DNA of 6,728 nucleotides from Alphaproteobacteria bacterium (GCA_017307315.1 JAFKFF010000264.1:1-6728), one strand, 5' to 3'. Numbered from the stretch's first letter, positions 1-6,283 are shown. The notes: a model not told the origin generated them from the sequence alone. Numbers and translations are program-made.

Positions 1-291
1 CTGGCCTTTTTGTCCAAAGTTCAGCCAAGCAAAACAATTTCCACCGCCGCCGGAAGCTATCGGTTAAAGCATATTGCAGAGAATTTTTGTGCCCAGTACC
101 CAACGGGAGAGAGGATACAAACAAATTACGTATCTAATGGAGCAATGATAGCAGCGGCGATCCATCGGGGATTTAGATACCGTCGGCATCAAGATGGTTT
201 CGGCGACTATTCAATCAACGTCAGTTTTAATATGGCAAAATCACTTGTGAGAAAATTAGATAAGGAAATCCGAAACCTGGATTATTTATGA
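1..291 (+). CDS. Small hypothetical protein, probably 5'-truncated by the window edge
   Basis: I do not recognise this protein and assign no function. The frame is open to the first base. The first in-window start is a TTG at base 10 with no Shine-Dalgarno-like sequence in the nine bases before it, so the real start is probably outside the window. From that TTG it would be 93 residues. It is mixed and basic, with no signal peptide, no membrane segment and no metal-binding motif. The most structured stretch is SNGAMIAAAIHRGF (residues 42-55), a small-residue-rich helix, followed by a polar segment and a Lys/Arg-rich C-terminus. Its base composition is much more AT-rich than the genes to its right, which suggests either a recently acquired gene or one under weak selection. 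It converges on mutY with four bases between the two stop codons and no recognisable terminator between them. It could be a real short gene or the tail of a longer one. Confidence 0.5.
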   Translation: MAFLSKVQPSKTISTAAGSYRLKHIAENFCAQYPTGERIQTNYVSNGAMIAAAIHRGFRYRRHQDGFGDYSINVSFNMAKSLVRKLDKEIRNLDYL

Positions 292-295
292 TCCA

Positions 296-1399
296 CTAAA
301 GGTGTCGCTTATGGTGTTCCGATCTAAGAAGTACTGTTTTTAGGCCGTGCTCTATAATCTTTCGCATCACTGTAGGTAGCGCCACCTCGTGCAATTTCGC
401 GGCCGAGATCCACTGCCCATCGATTTTCGGACGTCTGGCCAGGTCGGCGAAATAGACTTCCACTTCCAGTTCGAAATGGGTGAAGCCATGGCGCACCAGG
501 CCGGCGCGCTTTTTCCACTCGGCGCGAAAGGGCGCAAGCGTTTGCGTTTCGGCGGCTGACGGAAAGCGCTCGCTCCAAGGACCCTGCGGCGGTTCCAGCA
601 TGGAAGCGAGCAAGCCCTTGGCGGGACGCTTTACCAACAGGATCGCCCCGGCCGGATCGCGCGCCACGAAGGCCGCCCCGCGCTTCAGCGGACGGACGGC
701 TTTGGGCGCCTTCACCGGCAAAGTTTCCTGAACGCCCTTCTTTCGCGCCAGGCACGCATGTTCCCACGGACAATTGGAGCAGGCTGGACGCTTCGGCGTG
801 CAGATCGCAGACCCCAGATCCATCAGCGCCTGGGCGAAATCCCCGGCCCGCTTCGGCACCAGCGCCATGGCATGGCCATGCAACGCGGCCTTGGCCTTGG
901 GCATCGGCGTGGCGACCGCATAAAGCCGCGCCAGCACCCGCTCCGCATTGGCGTCCATCGCTGCCTGGCGTTCGTCATAGGCGATCGCGGCGATCGCGCC
1001 CGCGGTATAGGCACCCACGCCCGGCAAGGCGCGCAAGGCTTCGGCGGTCGCGGGAAATCTCCCGCCCATCTCCCCGCTTACGCATTTCGCCGCAGCGTGC
1101 AGGTTGCGCGCGCGTGCGTAATATCCAAGTCCCGCCCAGGCGGCGAGGACATCGTCTTCTCGCGCGGCGGCCAAAGCGTTCACCGTCGGCCAGCGTTCCA
1201 GGAATTTGCGGTAATAGCTTCCCACCGCCTGGACCGTGGTCTGCTGCAGCATGATCTCGGACAGCCAGACATGATAGGGCTCGGCGCGAGCACCCTTGGG
1301 CGCACGCCAGGGCAGCACCCGGCGATGGCGGTCGTACCAAGCCAGCAATTTGGCGGAAAGATCCGGTCCGGTCTTTTTCGATTGGGGCATGCGAGGCAT
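296..1399 (-). CDS. mutY: A/G-specific adenine DNA glycosylase MutY
   Basis: MutY removes adenine mispaired with 8-oxoguanine or guanine, starting base-excision repair in the cytoplasm. From the ATG at 1399 the protein is 367 residues, normal for the family. Visible in order: SEIMLQQT with the catalytic Glu48; the helix-hairpin-helix LPGVGAYTAGAI (125-136) with Tyr131; catalytic Asp149 in MDANAERVLARL; a Fe4S4 motif C-X6-C-X2-C-X5-C at Cys200, 207, 210 and 216; and the C-terminal NUDIX-like 8-oxoG recognition domain with FTHFELEV (306-313). The catalytic loop reads Asp-Ala-Asn where most MutY proteins I know have Asp-Gly-Asn. The frame stays open to 1681, but that extension is antisense to the DUF721 gene and has no MutY similarity. 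A second ATG at 1390 (364 residues) is equally possible, and neither has a good Shine-Dalgarno. The last 14 or so residues lie in AT-richer DNA and look unconserved. Confidence 0.95.
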   Translation of the reverse strand: MPRMPQSKKTGPDLSAKLLAWYDRHRRVLPWRAPKGARAEPYHVWLSEIMLQQTTVQAVGSYYRKFLERWPTVNALAAAREDDVLAAWAGLGYYARARNLHAAAKCVSGEMGGRFPATAEALRALPGVGAYTAGAIAAIAYDERQAAMDANAERVLARLYAVATPMPKAKAALHGHAMALVPKRAGDFAQALMDLGSAICTPKRPACSNCPWEHACLARKKGVQETLPVKAPKAVRPLKRGAAFVARDPAGAILLVKRPAKGLLASMLEPPQGPWSERFPSAAETQTLAPFRAEWKKRAGLVRHGFTHFELEVEVYFADLARRPKIDGQWISAAKLHEVALPTVMRKIIEHGLKTVLLRSEHHKRHL

Positions 1400-1408
1400 A
1401 GTTCGACC

Positions 1409-1909
1409 ATGAGCCCGCCCCGGAAACAATCGGACAAAGCATCGGACGCGCCGCCGCAACGCCATGGCAGGGCGATAGCCGTCGGCGCCGATACCCGAAC
1501 GGCCGCCGCGGCCGCATTCGCGCGGGCCGGCTTCGCCGATCCCACCCTGGTGTTGCGCTGGGCCGAGATCGCGGGGCCTGAAATCGCGCGCATCGCCCGG
1601 CCGCTCAAATTCAGCGAAGGCGCGGCCGGGGGCACCCTGACCCTTCTTGCGGAACCTGGCGCCGCACTCTTCCTGGGCCATGAGGCGCGCAGCCTCTGCG
1701 CCCGGATAAACGGCTATCTGGGCAAGGACGCAGTGGCGCGGATCAAATTCGTTCAGGGGGCGCTTTCGTCACCCAAGCCGGCGCCCCGTCCGGCCAAACC
1801 CCGCCCGGCTCCTTTCGCCAACGATCCTGTGTATAACTATCAGGGGCCGGAGGCCCTGAAGAACGCCTTGCAGAGCCTGGCGCGCTGGCGTCCCGCCCGG
1901 GAACGTTGA
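1409..1909 (+). CDS. DUF721 / DciA-like protein (probable replicative helicase loader)
   Basis: This 166-residue protein carries the DUF721 fold. Seen: a disordered, basic, Pro/Gln-rich N-terminus (1-25), then an Ala-rich helix, LRWAEIAGPEIARIARPLKF (49-68), a beta segment GTLTLLAEPGAALFL (75-89), and the helix-strand HEARSLCARINGYLGKDAVARIKFV (91-115). The Trp-x-x-Ile-x-Gly motif and the 'xLC/L-x-x-IN-x-x-LG' pattern are the family hallmarks. The tail (120-140) is Pro/Lys/Arg-rich. DUF721 proteins include DciA, which loads the DnaB replicative helicase in bacteria lacking DnaC/DnaI, so replication initiation is the likely role; that assignment is inference from family and context. The ATG at 1409 is the only plausible start. 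The same frame is open upstream to 758, but that part is antisense to mutY. The gene starts nine bases from divergent mutY and is followed by the dsbA-like gene and smc on the same strand. Confidence 0.82.
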   Translation: MSPPRKQSDKASDAPPQRHGRAIAVGADTRTAAAAAFARAGFADPTLVLRWAEIAGPEIARIARPLKFSEGAAGGTLTLLAEPGAALFLGHEARSLCARINGYLGKDAVARIKFVQGALSSPKPAPRPAKPRPAPFANDPVYNYQGPEALKNALQSLARWRPARER

Positions 1910-1950
1910 GCAAAAGGCCCGCCTCTGCCAAAAAGGTTCCAGGATCTTTC

Positions 1951-1956
1951 GGAGAA
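1951..1956 (+). promoter_or_regulatory. Shine-Dalgarno deciding the dsbA-like start
   Basis: GGAGAA lies six bases before the in-frame TTG at 1963. It is the best ribosome-binding match in this part of the window and favours that TTG over the earlier TTG at 1906, which overlaps the upstream stop codon and has only a weak CGGGAA before it. Confidence 0.55.
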
Positions 1957-1962
1957 TCGCCC

Positions 1963-2637
1963 TTGTCCCGCAAAGCCGTGATCGCAATCGCCCTGGTCGC
2001 CATTCTGGCGGCCTTCGGAATTGGTTATTACATGCTGGGCAGCTGGGAGACGTCCGCCGCCGGCGGCGATGCCTCCAATCCCGGCTTCGTCCTGGTCGCC
2101 ACCGACCGCACCATGGGCAATCCCAAAGCGCCCCTCACGGTGATCGAGTACGGGGCGCCGACCTGCAACATCTGCGCCTATTTCGCGGCCAACGAGTTCC
2201 CCCAGCTCAAGCGCGACTATATCGATACCGGCAAGATCTTCTTCGTTTTCCGCACCTTCCCGCTCCGCCCGATGGACGGCGATGTCGAGAAGATGGCGCG
2301 CTGTTTGCCTGAGGATAAGTATTTCGACTTCATTGACCATCTGTGGCGGAATCAACCCAAATGGGATGCTGCGGAATACCCTGGCATTGCAGATCCTCAT
2401 GGGGAGATGATCAAGCAGGCCCGGGTTTTCGGCATGACCGCCGAACAGGCGGAGCAATGTATCGCCAACCCAGCGGAGGACGAGCGCATCAACAAGGTTT
2501 CTGCGGAAGCCGAGCAGAAATACCATCTTACCGGCACGCCCACTTTCATTATCGACGGCGTGCCCCAATCGTCGGGCGCAGTGCCCTACGAACAACTGGC
2601 GAAGATCATCGACGCCGCGCTTGCCAAGAAAAAATGA
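1963..2637 (+). CDS. DsbA-family thiol:disulfide oxidoreductase (thioredoxin_4 type), membrane-anchored or exported
   Basis: From TTG 1963 the protein is 224 residues. It opens with MSRK followed by a hydrophobic stretch AVIAIALVAILAAFGIGYYM (5-24), a signal peptide or N-terminal anchor, so it should act in the periplasm. The mature part has EYGAPTCNIC with the redox pair Cys68-Asn-Ile-Cys71, a helical insertion, and GTPTFII with the cis-Pro (Pro193) preceded by Thr. Two further cysteines (114 and 166) sit in the helical domain. This matches the second disulfide known in alphaproteobacterial DsbA proteins such as Wolbachia alpha-DsbA1. The active-site dipeptide Asn-Ile differs from the usual Pro-His. 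It probably oxidises exported proteins, but isomerase or reductase activity cannot be excluded. An alternative TTG at 1906 overlaps the upstream stop (TTGA) and adds 19 polar residues before the hydrophobic segment. The gene sits between the DciA-like gene and smc, with 43 bases to smc. Confidence 0.88.
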   Translation: MSRKAVIAIALVAILAAFGIGYYMLGSWETSAAGGDASNPGFVLVATDRTMGNPKAPLTVIEYGAPTCNICAYFAANEFPQLKRDYIDTGKIFFVFRTFPLRPMDGDVEKMARCLPEDKYFDFIDHLWRNQPKWDAAEYPGIADPHGEMIKQARVFGMTAEQAEQCIANPAEDERINKVSAEAEQKYHLTGTPTFIIDGVPQSSGAVPYEQLAKIIDAALAKKK

Positions 2638-2663
2638 TTGGCGGCCGGCGCACAACAAGGCGT

Positions 2664-2670
2664 AAGGCGG
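2664..2670 (+). promoter_or_regulatory. Probable ribosome-binding site for smc
   Basis: AAGGCGG lies ten bases upstream of the TTG at 2681. It is only a moderate Shine-Dalgarno match. The start is fixed mainly by the protein, because MKFTRLRLSGFKSF is the canonical SMC N-terminus and no in-frame ATG precedes it. Confidence 0.45.
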
Positions 2671-2680
2671 CGCATTTTTC

Positions 2681-5600
2681 TTGAAGTTCACCCGGCTCAG
2701 ACTTTCCGGTTTCAAATCCTTCGTCGAACCGACGGAGCTTCACATCGAGCCCGGCCTCACCGCCGTGATCGGGCCCAATGGTTGCGGCAAGTCGAACCTG
2801 TTCGACGCCATGCGCTGGGTGATGGGCGAGACGCGGCCCTCCTCCATCCGCGGCAGCGAGATGGACGATGTGATCTTTTCCGGCTCGGCCGGGCGGCCGG
2901 CGCGCAATGTCGCCGAAGTCACGCTCTTCATCGACAATGCCGAGCACAAGGCGGCCGGGCCCTATGCCGGCTTCGACACTATCGAAGTGTCGCGCCGGAT
3001 CGAGCGCGAGGCAGGCAGCGTCTATCGCATCAACGGCCGCGACGTGCGCCAGCGCGACGTGCAGATTTTCTTTGCCGACGCCTCTTCGGGCGCGGGCTCG
3101 ACCGGGTTCGTCCGCCAGGGCCAGATCGGCCTTCTGATCAGCCAGAAGCCCTTGGCGCGCCGCGCCATCCTGGAAGAAGCCGCGGGCATCGGCGGCCTGC
3201 ACCAGCGCCGCCACGAGGCCGAACTTCGCCTGAAGGCGGCCGAGACCAATCTCTCGCGCCTGGAAGACGTCATCCGCGAAGTCGAAGGCCAACTTGCCAG
3301 CCTGAAGCGGCAGGCACGCCAGGCCTCGCGCTACCGCAACCTTTCCGGCCATATCCGCAAAGCCGAAGCGCTGGCGCATTTCCTGCGGTGGGCGCAGGCC
3401 TCCGCCCGCGCCACGCAAGCGGCGGAAGAACTCGCCCAGGCCGCGGCGATTGTCGGCACCGCGACCGAAGCGGCGGCCAAGGCCTCCACCGAACAGAGCA
3501 GCGTGGCGGCGGACCTGCCGCCGCTGCGCCAGGACGAAGCTGAGAAATCCGCCGCGCATCACCGCCTGATCGTGGCGCGCGAGCAGCTGGATGCCGAAGA
3601 AGCGCGCGCCCGCGAAGCCGCGCAACGCCTGCGCCAACTTCTGGCGCAAGGCGAAGCCGACATCGTCCGCGAGAAGGAACTGGACCGGGACGCCGCCACG
3701 GCGCTGCAATCGCTGTCGGAGGAACGCGAAAATCTGGAACAGGCGAGCGCGAATGCCGCCTCCGACATCGCCGCCGCCGAAGAGCAATCCGCCCTGCTTC
3801 AGGAAAAACTGGCAGAGGCCGAACGGCTTCTGGAGAAGCTCACTTCGGAATATTCCGACTGGAACGCCAACAAGGCGAGCCAGACCCGCAGCCGCGATCT
3901 CGCCGCGGGCCTGGCCGAAACCAGCGCCAGCCAGCTTTCGGATGCGCGCGCGCGTTTGGAGCGGGCATTGGAAAGCGCGCATGGCGCGCCCGATGTCGCC
4001 GCCGCCGACCGCCAAACCGAATTGGCGCGGGCCGCCTCCGAGAGCGCGCGTTCCAACGCCGACCGGGCGCGGAGCCAGCGGGCGCAAGCCGAAGCCGCGG
4101 AAGCCGCCGCGCGCGAACCGCTGGAAGCCGCCGAGCGGGAAGTCAATCGCCTTTCCGCCGAAGTGAAGGCGCTGAGCGATCTTCTGCATCCCGAAGGCGA
4201 AGGCCTTTTCCCCCCGCTGGTCGATGCGGTGACGGTGCAGCCGGGTTACGAGGCCGCCCTTGCGGCGGCGCTGGGCGATGATCTGCATGCGCCGCTGGAT
4301 GAAACCTCGCCCCATCATTGGCGTGATCTTGGCCTGCTGGAAGAAGCGCTTCCCCTGCCGGACGGCTCGCGGCCTCTAAGCGAGTTCGTGCGCGGACCGG
4401 CGGCCTTGTCGCGCCGTCTCACCATGACCGGCCTGGTCTTCCCCGACCAGGGTGCGGCTTTGCAGAAACATCTCAGGCCCGGACAAAGCCTGGTAACGGC
4501 GCGCGGCGATCTGTGGCGCTGGGACGGTTACGCGGCGTCCGCCGACGCGCCCTCGCCTGCGGCCCTTCGCTTGTCGCAGCGCAATCGCTTGACCGACCTG
4601 GAACAGGAAACCGCCCAGGCCAAGGATGTGCGCGCCGGTCTTTCCCAGACATGGTCCGCGGCCAAGGAAGCGGCGGCCGCCGCTCGCGATGCCGCCCGCC
4701 AGGCCGAAGAAGCCGAGCGCGGCACCGAGAAATCGCTCATCGCGGCCCAGGACGATGCCACCCGCGCCGCTCGCGCCGCCGCCGAGCGGGCCAGCGCCCT
4801 CGCCAATCTGGAAGCGGAAATCCGCCGGCTGGAACAGTCCGTCGAAGCCGCCGAAGACGCGCGCAACACCGCGCAGCGCGCCATCGAGGAATTGGGCGAT
4901 GGCGTGATGCTGGGACAGAGCGTGGCGGATGCTCGCTCGTCCGCAGCCGATGCCCGTTCGACCAGCGGCGAAGCCCGCGCCCAGCTGGAAAGCCTGAGGC
5001 GCGAAGGCGAAAGCCGCCGTCAGCGCCTGAGCGCGATTGCCGACGATGCCGCCCGCTGGGGTGCCCGCCGGGCCGCCGCCGCCAACCAGATCACCGAACT
5101 CAGCCGCCGGCATGAGGAATTGACCGTCGAACTGGCGGCAGCCGAGCGGGTGCCGGAGGAAATGGCGGGACGGCGCAATGCGCTGCTCGACGCCATCGCC
5201 AGCGCCGACGCCGCCCGGCTGGAAGCATCCGACGCCCGCGTCAGGGCCGAAGCCGTGCTTGCCGAAGCGGACCGCCGGGCCAAGGCGGCGGACCAGGCAC
5301 TCTCCTCCGCCCGCGAGGAACGCGCCCGCGCCCAGGCCATGTCGGAAAGCGCCGCCGCCCGCATCGAGGAATTGCGCACGCGTATCCGCGACGAGCTGGA
5401 ATGCGCGCCGGAAGAGTTATCCGAGCGGGCCGAAATTCGCGAAGACGAAGAATTGCCGCCGCTGGAACAGGCCGAGAAGAAGGTCGAAAAGCTCAAGCAG
5501 GAGCGCGAACAGCTGGGTGGCGTCAATCTGCGCGCCGAAGAAGAGGCCAGCGAGCAGGAAGCGCGCATGGCGACCCTGGTCGCCGACCGCGACGATCTGG

Positions 5601-6049
5601 TCGGCGCCATCGACCGGCTGCGCAAAGGCATCCAGAGCCTGAACAAGGAAGGCCGCGAGCGCCTCATCGAATCCTTCGAGAAGGTGAACACGAATTTCCA
5701 GGAACTGTTCACCAAGCTGTTCGAAGGCGGCGAAGCCAAGCTGACCTTCACCGAGTCCGAGGACCCGCTGGAAGCGGGCCTGGAAATCTTTGCCCGCCCG
5801 CCCGGCAAGCGCCTTCAGTCGCTGGCGCTTCTTTCGGGCGGGCCGCTGGACGACGCCAATGTCGAGCGCTTCTGCAAAATGCTGGGCCAGATGACCGAGA
5901 TGTCGGGAACCCGTTTCCTGGTCATCACCCACCATGCCCTGACCATGAGCCGGATGGACCGGTTGTTCGGGGTCACCATGGCGGAACGGGGGGTCAGCCA
6001 GCTGGTCTCGGTCACCCTGGCGGAGGCCGAGAAAGTCGCCGCCGAATAG
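2681..6049 (+). CDS. smc: Chromosome segregation ATPase SMC, with an in-frame loss of the Walker B region
   Basis: SMC forms the cytoplasmic condensin ring (with ScpA/ScpB) that compacts and separates daughter chromosomes. The protein is 1122 residues from a TTG start. In order: N-terminal head with LSGFKSF and Walker A GPNGCGKSN (31-39, Lys37); RQGQIG (145-150); a long Ala/Glu/Arg-rich coiled coil (about 170-500); the hinge (about 505-620, ending in LWRWDGY); the return coiled coil (about 640-940); and the C-terminal head from LGGVNLRAEEE (945) with TESEDPLEAG, PPGKRLQSL, signature LSGG (1051-1054), PLDDANVERF (1055-1064) and the H-loop ITHH (1082-1085). In intact homologues roughly 29 residues lie between LSGG and PLDDAN, containing the EQ of the signature helix and the Walker B strand ending in Asp-Glu. 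Here they are absent, while everything after remains in frame and conserved. Adding them back gives about 1151 residues, the usual alphaproteobacterial size. ATP hydrolysis should therefore be lost unless this is a sequencing or assembly deletion. Confidence 0.96.
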   Translation: MKFTRLRLSGFKSFVEPTELHIEPGLTAVIGPNGCGKSNLFDAMRWVMGETRPSSIRGSEMDDVIFSGSAGRPARNVAEVTLFIDNAEHKAAGPYAGFDTIEVSRRIEREAGSVYRINGRDVRQRDVQIFFADASSGAGSTGFVRQGQIGLLISQKPLARRAILEEAAGIGGLHQRRHEAELRLKAAETNLSRLEDVIREVEGQLASLKRQARQASRYRNLSGHIRKAEALAHFLRWAQASARATQAAEELAQAAAIVGTATEAAAKASTEQSSVAADLPPLRQDEAEKSAAHHRLIVAREQLDAEEARAREAAQRLRQLLAQGEADIVREKELDRDAATALQSLSEERENLEQASANAASDIAAAEEQSALLQEKLAEAERLLEKLTSEYSDWNANKASQTRSRDLAAGLAETSASQLSDARARLERALESAHGAPDVAAADRQTELARAASESARSNADRARSQRAQAEAAEAAAREPLEAAEREVNRLSAEVKALSDLLHPEGEGLFPPLVDAVTVQPGYEAALAAALGDDLHAPLDETSPHHWRDLGLLEEALPLPDGSRPLSEFVRGPAALSRRLTMTGLVFPDQGAALQKHLRPGQSLVTARGDLWRWDGYAASADAPSPAALRLSQRNRLTDLEQETAQAKDVRAGLSQTWSAAKEAAAAARDAARQAEEAERGTEKSLIAAQDDATRAARAAAERASALANLEAEIRRLEQSVEAAEDARNTAQRAIEELGDGVMLGQSVADARSSAADARSTSGEARAQLESLRREGESRRQRLSAIADDAARWGARRAAAANQITELSRRHEELTVELAAAERVPEEMAGRRNALLDAIASADAARLEASDARVRAEAVLAEADRRAKAADQALSSAREERARAQAMSESAAARIEELRTRIRDELECAPEELSERAEIREDEELPPLEQAEKKVEKLKQEREQLGGVNLRAEEEASEQEARMATLVADRDDLVGAIDRLRKGIQSLNKEGRERLIESFEKVNTNFQELFTKLFEGGEAKLTFTESEDPLEAGLEIFARPPGKRLQSLALLSGGPLDDANVERFCKMLGQMTEMSGTRFLVITHHALTMSRMDRLFGVTMAERGVSQLVSVTLAEAEKVAAE

Positions 6050-6102
6050 AAGGGCGTCGTTTCTCCAGTGGCCTGCCCGCCACAGGAGATTCTCGCCCTT
6101 TT
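6048..6102 (+). terminator. Probable intrinsic terminator after smc
   Basis: A long nested hairpin begins at the smc stop codon. AAGGGCG (6050-6056) pairs with CGCCCTT (6094-6100). TCTCC (6062-6066) pairs with GGAGA (6085-6089). After one A-A mismatch, GTGGC (6068-6072) pairs with GCCAC (6079-6083) around a six-base CTGCCC loop. The T run at the 3' foot (6099-6102) is only four bases, so termination may be partial or Rho-assisted. It separates the dciA-like/dsbA/smc transcript from the atp operon. Confidence 0.65.
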
Positions 6103-6191
6103 GCGCGGCTGCGAAGAAAAACCCCGCGCGACATAATGTGCGAAGGCCGTTCCTCCTGAATTTTCAACTGCTTGCAGCAATTCTGTCTTTC
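6103..6191. other. Intergenic stretch between smc terminator and atp promoter, no gene seen
   Basis: No convincing coding sequence is present. A second possible stem pairs GCGCGG (6103-6108) with CCGCGC (6124-6129) across a 15-base A-rich loop, without a T tract. Just before the promoter the bases CTGCTTGCAG (6168-6177) and TTGCAGCAA (6172-6180) form overlapping short inverted repeats. They could be a regulator site for the atp operon, but nothing identifies the protein. Confidence 0.35.
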
Positions 6192-6220
6192 TTGACACCC
6201 TCGGAAGCCGTCCCTATGGT
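6192..6220 (+). promoter_or_regulatory. Sigma-70-type promoter of the atpIB operon
   Basis: The -35 box TTGACA (6192-6197) is a perfect consensus match, and the -10 box TATGGT (6215-6220) matches 4 of 6. The spacer is exactly 17 bases. Transcription would start near 6227, giving a leader of about 57-60 bases before atpI. The position, after the smc terminator and ahead of the first F0 gene, supports the call. It is the strongest promoter match I can see in the window. Confidence 0.7.
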
Positions 6221-6283
6221 CCGCCCGCCTTCACCAGTCGCGAAGGCCGGTTTTACGCCCTGTTTTTCGGCATTTGAGGGACG

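Noticed and set aside
292..345. A bidirectional terminator between the hypothetical gene and mutY
   Set aside because: The stops are four bases apart and I could not find a stem with a T tract on either strand.
758..1408. Upstream extension of the DUF721 reading frame by 217 codons
   Set aside because: It is antisense to the conserved MutY catalytic domain and reads as an Arg/His-rich shadow; DUF721 similarity begins only after the ATG at 1409.
1400..1681. Upstream extension of the mutY frame by 94 codons
   Set aside because: It is antisense to the DUF721 domain and has no glycosylase similarity; MutY-like sequence starts just after 1390.
2606..4318. A 570-codon open frame on the minus strand opposite smc
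   Set aside because: It is antisense to an unmistakable SMC head and coiled coil, is Gly/Arg/Phe-rich with no recognisable domain, and is explained by the strong codon bias of the plus-strand gene.
4376..5113. A 245-codon minus-strand open frame opposite the smc hinge and coil
   Set aside because: Low-complexity Gly/Ala/Arg/Phe translation, a mirror of the Ala/Glu/Arg-rich coiled-coil codons, with no supporting start context.
3200..5500. Possible tandem repeats in the Ala/Glu/Arg-rich section of smc
   Set aside because: The recurring GCC/GAA/CGC-rich words reflect heptad coiled-coil composition rather than true DNA repeats; no unit recurs at fixed spacing.
5834..5857. An intein or programmed-excision site at the SMC junction
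   Set aside because: Nothing extra is inserted here; sequence is missing. No inverted repeats or element ends flank the junction, so a simple deletion or assembly error is more economical.
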